Source of the DNA: GCA-002733465 sp039969155
GTDB lineage: Bacteria > Pseudomonadota > Gammaproteobacteria > Enterobacterales > Kangiellaceae
Length of the DNA stretch: 64,000 bases
Assembly (NCBI GenBank): GCA_039969155.1
Contig: JBDVOJ010000051.1
Coordinates: forward strand, 20,261-84,260
Direction of reading: 5' to 3'
A program made the translations under genes and the position numbers. This document shows positions 45,374-54,592 of this stretch, one piece after another (the stretch's first letter is position 1; every line of letters starts with the position of its first letter). The notes beneath the pieces were generated by a model. It made no database searches. It worked only from the letters and a program-made list of their open reading frames with translations, and had not been told where the DNA came from.

Positions 45374-47281
45374 TTAACTATCTTTTGCCTTTTGCTCTTG
45401 TTCCGCTTGCTCCGATTCAACATCGTCATCATCATCTTCATCGATACCAAGTTCATCGGCTAGTTCGGATACCCCTTTCGAATTACGCTTCTTAATTATA
45501 CGCCAAACAAAAAATCCAGCGATACCGAGCAACAAGTTGAAGCCTAACCCCCAATATAGCCAATTAGAACTGCCGGCTTCCTCTTCAGGTTTAGTCTCTG
45601 CAACTAATGGCTTTTCAGCAGGTTCGGCTGGCTGCGCGACTTGTTGTTCTTTCGGCTTTTCTTCAGCGGGCTGCTTTTCGGATTCTTTTGCTACTTCTGT
45701 CGACTCATCGGATTCCGCCTGATCAACTAAAGGTTGTTCGATTAACTGCGAGGTAGCGGTAAATGTTGTCGCTGCAGGGTTTACATCAAATGGCCGACCT
45801 AAAATAGACTCCCCAGCAATTTTAAAGTCGATAGAGTATTCCCCGCCTGCCAGATTAGCAGCAATTTCCATCGGTTGTTCAAAACTCTCTACACCAACGA
45901 ACAGCTTTTCTCCGTCAGGCATTGCGATGGTCGCGTTAATCTTAAGGCTGTCTTTTTTTACGATGTCCTCTCTCACGGAAAAATGAAGCTTGTGAGGTAC
46001 CACGTTATCTGGAGACTGTTCAACATCGACGACTAAAGGCGAGCCATAAATATTAATGGCATGTGTTCTGATACGTTCGAAAGTCGGACTCTTAACCTGA
46101 AGTTTTAGTTTTAACTCGCCCTCAAAAGTATCGGTGAAGAAATTTTGTTTAAAGCTAGATTCCGATCGGTCGTAAAACATTGCCATACGATTTACTTGGC
46201 CGGCCTTATCTTGTTCCAGTCGAGCATCCACCAATTTTAGGAAATCAGGCTTGGTAATTACTTGGCCTTCCTCTAATAATTGAAGTTCATAATTAATTGC
46301 TTCACCCGCTAATAAATTATTAGGTACCTGAGAAACGCTTAAACCAAGCTGACTGACCACCATAACTCGATTATCCGGGTCAACATCGGCATCGATTTGC
46401 CAACTTCCTGTTTCAGGAGTTTGCAATGTAATTAGGTCGTATCCTTCAGTGCTAAACCACCTCAGGTCTGATGATATTGCTGACTTATCTAACGACTTAC
46501 CACTAGGTGAAATCAACTTGGCAGGCTGGCTTTTTTCTTTTCTAAAAACCAAAACAGTCATTTCTTCAATGCTACTATCGACTGTGAATCGGTTTTCAGA
46601 AATCGGTAAGCTATCTCGTTCGGTTGCCTGTTCAAAGATTTTCAGAAAGACTTTTTGTAATTCGGCAGCATTATTAACGGACTCATACCAACCATCGGTC
46701 TGTTTTGAAAGCTCTTGCAGCAGTTCATGATCGGCATTTTCTGAGAGTGCTATGGTGTGTATCGCAACGCCTGCAGCACGCAATTTTGGCAACAGTTTAG
46801 TGAGTATTCTCTCTCTTTCTTTGGCATTAAATGCCGCATCTTTCGATACATCAACCATTCCATCGGTCAATAAAACCATACTTCTCTTTTCACTTGGATC
46901 TGGATTATTCCATCCGTAAGATGCCTTTTGAAGCACACTTCCGATATTAGTAAACAATCCAGCTGAATTAATCTTTTTGGCGGTGTTAGTCGCATTTACC
47001 TGCCAGTTAGCGTCAACTTTTGATAATGGCACCATCATATTGACGTATCGGCCAAATGCCCAAACACCCGCTTCTGAGTTTTTTGGCAGTAGGTTTGTCA
47101 CTAACTGAAGTGCAGGAATTCGAAGGTTATTGGGGTCGTTCTTTTTCATACTGCCCGAAATATCGATCAGTAGTCTTACATCTGCCTTTTTTGCTTTCGT
47201 TGCTTCTGCCGCAACCATACTGATTGGCCAAGCAAATAGTAAGAATACAATCGCAATCAGACTAACTTTATACGACCCCAT
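45374..47281 (-). CDS. Membrane-anchored von Willebrand factor A domain protein
   Basis: A 635-residue exported protein. Signal peptide (about 1-25), then a VWA domain (about 33-200) with an intact MIDAS: DISGS (Asp40, Ser42, Ser44) and the Asp of VLLTDGMVD. Beta-sandwich-like regions follow (about 220-500), then an acidic Pro/Glu-rich linker, a membrane helix (about 585-608) and an acidic cytoplasmic tail. It should bind a ligand through a divalent metal in the periplasm. It is followed by the acidic membrane protein gene. Confidence 0.82.
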   Translation of the reverse strand: MGSYKVSLIAIVFLLFAWPISMVAAEATKAKKADVRLLIDISGSMKKNDPNNLRIPALQLVTNLLPKNSEAGVWAFGRYVNMMVPLSKVDANWQVNATNTAKKINSAGLFTNIGSVLQKASYGWNNPDPSEKRSMVLLTDGMVDVSKDAAFNAKERERILTKLLPKLRAAGVAIHTIALSENADHELLQELSKQTDGWYESVNNAAELQKVFLKIFEQATERDSLPISENRFTVDSSIEEMTVLVFRKEKSQPAKLISPSGKSLDKSAISSDLRWFSTEGYDLITLQTPETGSWQIDADVDPDNRVMVVSQLGLSVSQVPNNLLAGEAINYELQLLEEGQVITKPDFLKLVDARLEQDKAGQVNRMAMFYDRSESSFKQNFFTDTFEGELKLKLQVKSPTFERIRTHAINIYGSPLVVDVEQSPDNVVPHKLHFSVREDIVKKDSLKINATIAMPDGEKLFVGVESFEQPMEIAANLAGGEYSIDFKIAGESILGRPFDVNPAATTFTATSQLIEQPLVDQAESDESTEVAKESEKQPAEEKPKEQQVAQPAEPAEKPLVAETKPEEEAGSSNWLYWGLGFNLLLGIAGFFVWRIIKKRNSKGVSELADELGIDEDDDDDVESEQAEQEQKAKDS

Positions 47282-47398
47282 AACAAAACCTTCAATTAGT
47301 GAATATCAAAATAAGTTTAGACTAAAAATGGAATAATATATAGTTTTCAGGGGGATAGCGTGAATAACTAGACAGTTTCTTAGGTTTTATTCAGTGTT

Positions 47399-47881
47399 TT
47401 ACTCTGTTGCACCTATTTCAGCACAAAGATGCTTAAAATAGTCATCTTCAACTAAATAGTCCTCAAGATCATCCATATCGACATCTGCATCACTAATCAC
47501 TTTACCGGTAACGGTCATATTGGCTTTACGAGTAGACTCGGAGTCGCCCGTCATTAGCGGATGCCAGTCTGGCAAGGGCTTGCCATTGGCCAGTAGCCGA
47601 TATCCGCAAGTATCGGGTATCCAAGGCAGACTTCCAGCATTTTCAGGAGTAATTTTAATACAATCTGGTACATGGACGTGGCGATCGCCGTAGACAGAGC
47701 ATTGACATTTTTTGGTATCTAAATACTGACAAACTACATTAGTGAGAAAGATTTCATCGGTGTCTTCATCTTGCAATTTGTGGGCGCAGCACTGAGCACA
47801 GCCATCGCAGATTAACTCCCACTGTTTCTCGGTCATTTGATTGAAGGGAGTATTTTCCCAAAAGCGATTATTTTCTGACAT
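47399..47881 (-). CDS. YcgN family cysteine-cluster protein
   Basis: A 160-residue UPF0260/YcgN-type protein. It has the family start FWENTPFNQMTEKQWELICD and a cysteine cluster GCAQCCAHKLQD, with further cysteines in CQYLDTKKCQCSVY, probably binding zinc or an iron-sulphur cluster. The biochemical role is unknown. In E. coli ycgN lies next to ycgM and ycgL; here the same order holds with an FAH protein, an MltB-like gene and ycgL upstream. Confidence 0.88.
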   Translation of the reverse strand: MSENNRFWENTPFNQMTEKQWELICDGCAQCCAHKLQDEDTDEIFLTNVVCQYLDTKKCQCSVYGDRHVHVPDCIKITPENAGSLPWIPDTCGYRLLANGKPLPDWHPLMTGDSESTRKANMTVTGKVISDADVDMDDLEDYLVEDDYFKHLCAEIGATE

Positions 47882-47925
47882 TTGGCCCGTGTATTAATGA
47901 AATACCAGTTAGTATGAAACGAATA

Positions 47926-48591
47926 CTACTTGACGCTAGTTTCAAAATGAAATTTATTCTCTAAGGCAAGTAACAATTGATCGCCTGACGAGAGTTCTGC
48001 AACCCCCTGAGGCGTTCCAGTCAGCACAATATCACCGGGATAAAGTGTAAAACAAGCTGTAATTGCTTGTAATAAGGATTCAAATCCAAATATCATCTGC
48101 TCGCTACTGCCCTGTTGCACTATGTCACCATTATTAGTCATCGAGAATGGTATATTGGCAATATCGGATATCTGATCGAGAGTTTTGAATTGACTGATAG
48201 GACATGCCCCATCAAAGCTTTTAGCACGCTCCCATGGGTGCCCCTTTGCTTTTAAACTAGACTGTAAATCTCTTAAAGTCAGATCAAGCGCGAGACCGAC
48301 ACCGTGAATAGCTGACAAATAATTTTGGCTGCTACTATCTAAGCGTTCTCCAATTAAAAGCGCTAACTCTAATTCATGATGGCAACTACCTTGCCCTCTC
48401 GGCAAAACGATTGGCTGCTCTATATCAACCAGCGTATTGGTTGACTTGATAAACAACAATGGTTCACTCGGTATCGGGTTGTTTAGCTCCTTAGCGTGTT
48501 CACGATAGTTTCTTCCAACACAAACCACCTTGCTGGCAGGATACTGGTAGTCTGAGACTTTGCCAGACTGATTGAGCTTAGGAAAATACAA
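47926..48591 (-). CDS. Fumarylacetoacetate hydrolase family protein (YcgM-like)
   Basis: A 221-residue FAH-fold protein. It starts KVVCVGRNYREHAKELNN, and the metal-binding Glu pair is in HHELELALLIG with the following Asp in GLALDLTLRD. LTGTPQGVAEL is near the end. Relatives are acylpyruvases or oxaloacetate-type decarboxylases. It lies between the YcgN-like and MltB-like genes on one strand. Confidence 0.87.
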   Translation of the reverse strand: MYFPKLNQSGKVSDYQYPASKVVCVGRNYREHAKELNNPIPSEPLLFIKSTNTLVDIEQPIVLPRGQGSCHHELELALLIGERLDSSSQNYLSAIHGVGLALDLTLRDLQSSLKAKGHPWERAKSFDGACPISQFKTLDQISDIANIPFSMTNNGDIVQQGSSEQMIFGFESLLQAITACFTLYPGDIVLTGTPQGVAELSSGDQLLLALENKFHFETSVK

Positions 48592-48612
48592 GTTTATATA
48601 CTCATGAACGCT

Positions 48613-49665
48613 TTATTGGATCTTAGGGTATGCAATTCGATCAGCAAGATATCCAACCCCTGTCGCAAAATAGTGCGAGCGATTCCATTTCATAATAATG
48701 TCGAAATTAGGATAAACCAAATAAATTCTGCCTTTTTCCCCACCCGGAGCGATCATGTAAGCCTTAATATCGGCTGTGGGCAAATCACTACCATCCATAC
48801 GACGAACACCTCGCTTTTGCCATTCTGCTAACGGTGCAGCGTATTTTTTACCTATTTTATAGTCTTTGAATGGCTGCTCGATACTAACTTGGCGTCCCCA
48901 GGTCTTAGTTTTGTCCCATCCGTAACGTGACAAATAATTCCCCATCGAGGCAAAAATGTCGTCCTTGTCAGACCAAATATCTTTTTTACCGTCGTTATTA
49001 GCATCAACCGCAAATTGCAAAAAGCTTGAAGGCATAAATTGACAATTCCCCATGGCTCCAGCCCACGAACCTTTCATGTTTTCTAACTCAATATGTCCTT
49101 GAGCCAATATCTTGACTGCAGCCATTAGTTCCTTTCGGAAAAATTTTGCTCGACGCCCATCAAACGCCAAAGTGGCTAATGCACTTGGTACTGAATAATT
49201 ACCTGTAATGGTGCCAAAATTGGTTTCTTTGCCCCATAACGAGACAATATAATGTGGAGGGACACCCGTTTTATCAGCAGCTTGCTGTAGCTTGGTCAAA
49301 TTTTGCTGGTATTCTTTCCGGGCTCTTTCCACCTTCCACGGAGGAATAACCTTGGTTAGATACTCTTCGTGACTCATGCGGCCTTCAGGTTGATGGCGAT
49401 CGAGTTTTATTACTTTGGGTAGATATTTTAGTGATTCAATTATCTTAGTCGTTAGCGCAAGATCAGCTCCCTGAGCTAACATTTCATCTTTTAGTGTCGA
49501 TTTCCAGTTGGCAAACTTTAACTCCTCGGGAGAGAGTTTCTGCTCATCGGCGACTTTCGAGGAAGATTTTACTGCAGGATCCTCATCGGCAAAAGCTAGT
49601 GAAGTTGCATTTGTCACCAAAATTAACAGTGAACCCGCGATTACTTTATAGACTAATCTAGACAA
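48613..49665 (-). CDS. Lytic murein transglycosylase, MltB family
   Basis: A 350-residue exported protein. Signal peptide about 1-26 with no lipobox, so it may be soluble, unlike E. coli MltB. The catalytic Glu lies in SLWGKETNFGTITG, and GAMGNCQFMPSSFLQFAVDANNDGKKDIW and SRYGWDKTKTWGRQV are diagnostic. It cleaves the MurNAc-GlcNAc bond, leaving anhydro ends. There is no C-terminal peptidoglycan-binding repeat. Confidence 0.9.
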   Translation of the reverse strand: MSRLVYKVIAGSLLILVTNATSLAFADEDPAVKSSSKVADEQKLSPEELKFANWKSTLKDEMLAQGADLALTTKIIESLKYLPKVIKLDRHQPEGRMSHEEYLTKVIPPWKVERARKEYQQNLTKLQQAADKTGVPPHYIVSLWGKETNFGTITGNYSVPSALATLAFDGRRAKFFRKELMAAVKILAQGHIELENMKGSWAGAMGNCQFMPSSFLQFAVDANNDGKKDIWSDKDDIFASMGNYLSRYGWDKTKTWGRQVSIEQPFKDYKIGKKYAAPLAEWQKRGVRRMDGSDLPTADIKAYMIAPGGEKGRIYLVYPNFDIIMKWNRSHYFATGVGYLADRIAYPKIQ

Positions 49666-49804
49666 GTCAAACTCCTTTATTAAATCCTATTTTCACTGTT
49701 AAATCAAAGATTTAAAACGAACTCTTTAGATATAACATTAAAATAAATATGCTTCCAATTAAAGTATGATTTTTACTTCCAATTTATTTGCGCATGAAGC
49801 CTAT

Positions 49805-50083
49805 TTATACAGGCCTCATATGATTATCCGGTGTGCCCCCACAGTTTTCATGAATCGAGGGAGGCATTTGCAAGAAGAACCCTTGGCTACTCAATGCTTT
49901 TTTCACTTCGGCTAAATCGACTCTCGCTAATTTAGACCGCTTTGCTAAATTAAGTTGCAAAGAAAACTCAGGTTTGCCAAAAATCTTTAACAACTCCTCC
50001 GGTACCATGGAAAAGTCATCCTTTTTGAGGACATACAAGTACATTTGTTCTTTCAAATTACTTCGATAAACGCTGGCTAACAT
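49805..50083 (-). CDS. ycgL: YcgL domain-containing protein
   Basis: A 92-residue protein starting at ATG 50083 (residue 30 of the longest frame), where MLASVYRSNLKEQMYLYVLK aligns with the E. coli YcgL N-terminus. KKDDFSMVPEELLKIFG is the family core. The role is unknown. The frame stays open upstream to a TTG at 50170, only four bases from the rnd stop codon. It lies downstream of rnd in a conserved neighbourhood. Confidence 0.85.
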   Translation of the reverse strand: MLASVYRSNLKEQMYLYVLKKDDFSMVPEELLKIFGKPEFSLQLNLAKRSKLARVDLAEVKKALSSQGFFLQMPPSIHENCGGTPDNHMRPV

Positions 50084-50174
50084 ATTCAAACTCATATTTA
50101 GGGCTTTATTGGTTGGGGGGATTTCCAAAGTTCGAGAGTTTAACAAACTATGGAGTCGATTAAATGACAAAACA

Positions 50175-51398
50175 CTAGGTATTTACAAATTGTTTCGTTT
50201 TCTCAACGAGAGATTCTTCAAGTAGATTCTTTCTCCAACCACCCCAAATGGCAGGTGGATTAGACTTAGTAATCATCGCATAAGCTAGCTTACGCATAAT
50301 CCGTTTACTCATGATAAGACTGGCTGGAATGTGCTGTTGTTTAGCGACTAATTTAATGAGCTTTTCCCATTCGCTCACTAGCGGTTTGATTGCCGCAATA
50401 TCCCGCGGATTGATTACAACAGGCAAAGGACTTGGACGACTATTTTTCCAACTTTCAACTATCTTTATCCAACTCTCTGCATATTTTCGAACGGATCGAG
50501 GATGCAACTCGAGAATGCCCTTAAGTGCCGCTTTACTAGTGGGTTTAAGTATTGCCATCTGGACCAATTGCTGATCCTTAATAATATGATTTTTAGTCCG
50601 ATTGTCTTCTCTAGCAACCTTCTCTCGCCAATCAAATAACACTTTGAACAAGCTTAAATCATTCGAACTCAGTAAATTAACTTCTTTGGCTTCTCGATAA
50701 TCAGCAGGTAGTTGGGCTCTATCAATCGATAGTTTTACAATTTCGTCACATTCAGTTTCAAAAAGCTCGACTAAGTTTAAATCTTCTAATTTGGCTTTTA
50801 ACTTCTCATATATAAAAATCAGATAGAGTACATCATTCGCTGCATATTTTAACTGAGCAGCAGACAAAGGGCGTTTTACCCAGTCTGACTGTGTTTGCTG
50901 TTTACTCAAAACAACATCGGTATATTCTTCGACAAGACGAGCGTAGCCTATCGAAGCTTCATCAGAGACAATATGGTAGGCAACTTGAGTATCAAATAGT
51001 TTAGCAACTTTGCAGCCCCACTCTGTAAACAAAACTTCGATATCCTCCTTACAAGAGTGTAATATTTTGACAATATTGTTATTGGCAAACACATTTTTTA
51101 AGGAGTTTGGACACTCAACTTTTAGAGGATCGATTAAGTAAATAGATTGGCCGTCGTATACTTGAAGCAACGCTAGCTTTGCATAAAAAGTGGTCCGCCG
51201 TTCGAATTCGGTATCTACGGCCAATACGTCAAGGTCTAGCCAAGACTGGGCTAACACATCAAGATCGGCGGTATTTTCCACTAAAACAACTGGAACACTT
51301 TCCGCCTCTCTATTTTCAGCGGCCTTGGTATTTTTGGAAACCTCTAACACATGACTTGAATTAATCGCGTAGCTCCCGACGTAATATTTTACCAACAT
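50175..51398 (-). CDS. rnd: Ribonuclease D
   Basis: A 3'-5' exoribonuclease that matures the 3' ends of tRNA and other stable RNAs. The DEDD residues are in AVDTEFERR, HSCKEDIEVL and the last motif near LKYAANDVLYL (DEDDy type). One or two HRDC domains follow (about 240-380). The longest frame starts at 51398, 38 bp inside fadD; the E. coli protein begins near residue 34 of this frame, so a start such as GTG 51350 is plausible. It follows fadD, as in E. coli. Confidence 0.92.
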   Translation of the reverse strand: MLVKYYVGSYAINSSHVLEVSKNTKAAENREAESVPVVLVENTADLDVLAQSWLDLDVLAVDTEFERRTTFYAKLALLQVYDGQSIYLIDPLKVECPNSLKNVFANNNIVKILHSCKEDIEVLFTEWGCKVAKLFDTQVAYHIVSDEASIGYARLVEEYTDVVLSKQQTQSDWVKRPLSAAQLKYAANDVLYLIFIYEKLKAKLEDLNLVELFETECDEIVKLSIDRAQLPADYREAKEVNLLSSNDLSLFKVLFDWREKVAREDNRTKNHIIKDQQLVQMAILKPTSKAALKGILELHPRSVRKYAESWIKIVESWKNSRPSPLPVVINPRDIAAIKPLVSEWEKLIKLVAKQQHIPASLIMSKRIMRKLAYAMITKSNPPAIWGGWRKNLLEESLVEKTKQFVNT

Positions 51399-53019
51399 TA
51401 GATTTTGGTAACTCTTCGACGAAGCTTACCGCTTTGGGAACTTTATAACCGGTGAGATGCTCTTTACAATGCGCTACCAGCTCTTCTTTGGTTAACGAAT
51501 CATCTTTCTTCACTACAAAAACATGGACCACCTCACCGCTATTTTGGTCAGGCTTACCGATGGCACCAACTTCTAGTACTTTTTCATGCGAAGCAACCAC
51601 ATCTTCGATTTCATTCGGATAAACATTAAAGCCAGACACTAGGATCATGTCTTTCTTTCTATCGACTATTTTACAGTAACCATTTTGGTCCATTATCGCT
51701 ACATCGCCAGAAGTAAACCAACCTCCAGGCTTCAAGACCTTAGCTGTTTCTTCAGGCCTATCTAAATAACCTCTCATCACTTGCGGTCCTCGGATCCACA
51801 TTTCACCTGGTTCACCGAGTGGCACTTCGTTGCCATCTTCATCTCTAATAGATACTTCAGTTGAGCTAATGGGTAAACCTATGGAACCATTATATTCAGT
51901 AGCCGTGATAGGATTCATACAGACCGCGGGAGAGGTCTCTGTTAAGCCGTACGCTTCGATTAAGGTAACACCGGTAACTCTGGCCCATTCATTTGCTACT
52001 GATTCCTGTACAGCCATACCGCCGCCAAGGCTTAACCGAAACGAGCTAAAATCTAATTCTTCAAACCCTTTGGTATTGAGCAATCCATTAAACAAGGTAT
52101 TTACACCAGTGAAAACAGTAAACTTATGCTTTGCTAATTCTTTAACGAATCCAGGCATATCTCTTGGATTAGTAATCAGCACATTTTTACCGCCTAGTTT
52201 CATAAAGACCATACAGTTGGCCGTCAGCGAAAAGATATGATAAAGCGGCAAGGCTGTAATGATGACCTCTTCTCCCTCTTTTACTGTTCCACTCAACCAC
52301 GCATGGGATTGAATCAAATTGGCAACGATATTTTTGTGAGTCAGAACGGCACCTTTAGACACTCCAGTCGTTCCGCCGGTGTACTGTAAAAAAGCAATAT
52401 CATTTTGACTCAGTTCAACCGGTTTTAGGGTCAAATTTGCACCAGTCTTTTGCACGTTGCGATAGGAAATCGCGCCAGGAATATCGAATTTTGGAACCAT
52501 CTTTTTAATATATTTAACGGCAAAGTTAATTAAGTGAGACTTGAAACCGTGCAAACCGTCACCAAGCTCAGTAACGATAACATGTTCAACAGGCGTCTCG
52601 TCTTTTATCGCTTCATAGGTACAAGCAAAATTAGCCACAATAATTAGCGCGTTAGCACTTGCGTCGTTTAGCTGATGCTTTAGCTCCCGTTGAGTATACA
52701 GCGGGTTCACATTGATAATACTAAGGCCAGCTTTCATGCCGCCAAATATAGCCACTGGGTATTGCAGTAAATTGGGCATCATAATCGCTAAACGATCACC
52801 GTGTTTTAATCCCAATTGTTGTTGAAGATAGGCTGCAAAGTTTTCTGCTTTTTGGTTGAGCTCACGATAACTGTAGACTGTCCCCATATTTTCAAAAGCT
52901 GGGTTGTTGGGATATTTAGCAACACTTTCATCGAACACTTCGATGATAGATTGGTAGGTATCTGGGTCAATTTCTTCCGGTACGCCTTCTGGGTACGAAT
53001 TTAACCAATGTTTTTGCAT
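51361..53019 (-). CDS. fadD: Long-chain acyl-CoA synthetase FadD
   Basis: A 552-residue AMP-forming ligase that activates fatty acids to acyl-CoA at the inner membrane. The P-loop YTGGTTGVSKGAVLTHKN, the EAYGLTETSPAV motif, GWFTSGDVA and the C-terminal lysine region near SNVGKILRRELRD are intact. The size and the adjacent rnd support FadD over other ligases. It starts at ATG 53019. Confidence 0.93.
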   Translation of the reverse strand: MQKHWLNSYPEGVPEEIDPDTYQSIIEVFDESVAKYPNNPAFENMGTVYSYRELNQKAENFAAYLQQQLGLKHGDRLAIMMPNLLQYPVAIFGGMKAGLSIINVNPLYTQRELKHQLNDASANALIIVANFACTYEAIKDETPVEHVIVTELGDGLHGFKSHLINFAVKYIKKMVPKFDIPGAISYRNVQKTGANLTLKPVELSQNDIAFLQYTGGTTGVSKGAVLTHKNIVANLIQSHAWLSGTVKEGEEVIITALPLYHIFSLTANCMVFMKLGGKNVLITNPRDMPGFVKELAKHKFTVFTGVNTLFNGLLNTKGFEELDFSSFRLSLGGGMAVQESVANEWARVTGVTLIEAYGLTETSPAVCMNPITATEYNGSIGLPISSTEVSIRDEDGNEVPLGEPGEMWIRGPQVMRGYLDRPEETAKVLKPGGWFTSGDVAIMDQNGYCKIVDRKKDMILVSGFNVYPNEIEDVVASHEKVLEVGAIGKPDQNSGEVVHVFVVKKDDSLTKEELVAHCKEHLTGYKVPKAVSFVEELPKSNVGKILRRELRD

Positions 53020-53204
53020 CTTCTAGTTTTCTCCCAACAAACAATATATGACTTGCAATTGATGTCTTTTATTCTAATTAAATGGTCGGTCCAGTTGGAG
53101 TATACTAAAGTGTACTCAGTTCGACTATCACTGATTGACCAAGATTTTCTTAGTTTAAAGGTAAAATCATTACGCGATAGGATCGCTTATCCGCAGCTAT
53201 CAAA

Positions 53205-54050
53205 TTAACTTAGTAAAAACTGATTAATTTTGGAAGCAACGACTTCAGGTGATTCCAAATGCAAATGGTGGCCACCGGGTAGCATCTCTACTTGCAGCTG
53301 CTTGACCAAGGGCTTACGTGCTTGGATATATTCTGCATCCGCCAGCTGTAAATAACCAGATTCAGCTTCAATTAACAACACTGGACAAACAATTTTAGAT
53401 AAAACCGAGCGGAGTTGAGGCTCGGACATTCTAAGCGCAGAAGAAGTTCTAAGCCGGGCATCTGCTCGCCATGTGTAGCCATTTTCAACATGAGTTAGTG
53501 CACGTTCAACCAATGGCTTGATTAGTTCTGGTTTTATTGCTGAAACCATTGCCCTGGCAGTTAGAGCGAGAGAAAACCTTTGATAGACCGGTTTTTCTTT
53601 ATTCTTGAGAGCTCGTCTTTGCGACAAAGACTTGGCCAGAGTTTCATGGGCTTTTTCAGCTGCAGAAGTTACTGGCCCAAGTGCTTCGATTAACACAAGC
53701 TTGTCCACCTTGGCAGGCTCGGTCGCCGCATAAATCGTTGCAATGGCACCTCCCATCGAATGACCTAATAAACTAACAGACTCGAGTTGAAAATGAGCTC
53801 TTAAATCATCGATCAAATACAAACCGTCTAAGAAATGATAACTCGCACCCGCACTAATATGGTCGGAATGCCCATGCCCAGGAAAATCAAATGCCACAAT
53901 CCTGTGTTTAGGCATTTGGGCCGCCAGTGTCTCGAAAGTGGCTAAATTGTCTAACCAACCATGTAATGCAAAAATGATATGCTCGGCATCAGGATTCCAC
54001 TCCACGATGCTACATTGGGTGCCCCCAAGTTCTAATTTATACTCGATCAT
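53205..54050 (-). CDS. Alpha/beta hydrolase
   Basis: A 281-residue cytoplasmic hydrolase. The oxyanion motif is HGWLDN, the nucleophile elbow LLGHSMGGAIA (GxSxG) and the C-terminal His is in PGGHHLHLESPE; the acid is probably in the ESGYLQLADAEY segment. Close relatives are hydrolases of unknown substrate in gammaproteobacteria. The gene lies 15 bp behind the ComFB-like gene on the same strand. Confidence 0.83.
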   Translation of the reverse strand: MIEYKLELGGTQCSIVEWNPDAEHIIFALHGWLDNLATFETLAAQMPKHRIVAFDFPGHGHSDHISAGASYHFLDGLYLIDDLRAHFQLESVSLLGHSMGGAIATIYAATEPAKVDKLVLIEALGPVTSAAEKAHETLAKSLSQRRALKNKEKPVYQRFSLALTARAMVSAIKPELIKPLVERALTHVENGYTWRADARLRTSSALRMSEPQLRSVLSKIVCPVLLIEAESGYLQLADAEYIQARKPLVKQLQVEMLPGGHHLHLESPEVVASKINQFLLS

Positions 54051-54065
54051 TTAAAGTTGGTTGCC

Positions 54066-54362
54066 TTAATCGTGGGGAGTTTCTTTAACTTTATTGATGG
54101 CTTTTAGCACTTGTTTCTTGGCGTAATCCTTGAGATCTTCGACCTCATCTTTAAGCTGTTCGCCTGGTTTTCTCTTTTCAAGAAAATTGCAACAATACTT
54201 AGCTGGCATATTATTTAGCGCTATGGCTGCTATATCTTGGATTGAAACTTCTGATTCGGGTACATCGATTTCATCTCCCTGAATAAGCAAATGAATTTGC
54301 TCAAATACGACTTCTTCGGCTAGATTTTCTAAATCGTCGTGATAATACATTTCTTTATACAT
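54066..54362 (-). CDS. ComFB-like protein
   Basis: A 98-residue acidic protein with LENLAEEVVFEQIHLLI and ALNNMPAKYCCNF, which fits the late-competence ComFB family pattern (ALNxLPPxY). In cyanobacteria and others, ComFB proteins bind c-di-nucleotides, which would suit a genome rich in GGDEF enzymes. This assignment is from motif memory. It has its own upstream region and is followed by the hydrolase. Confidence 0.7.
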   Translation of the reverse strand: MYKEMYYHDDLENLAEEVVFEQIHLLIQGDEIDVPESEVSIQDIAAIALNNMPAKYCCNFLEKRKPGEQLKDEVEDLKDYAKKQVLKAINKVKETPHD

Positions 54363-54592
54363 TGAGTACTCCCGAATTTATTAGAAACAAGATTTGTTCT
54401 AGTTGATCAGCGCTTTATTCAAAGCAAGCCCTGATGTAAAACAGCAGGCGTTGTAGGTGAGAATACCTAACCTATCGGTCAATAACAATTAGCTTTTGGA
54501 GATTTATGCCTTGGCTACAACTAACACACAAGGCTTTTGCCTCGAGATACTGTAGAATCCGCATTCGACGTTAACTTTAGCTCAGTTTGGTT

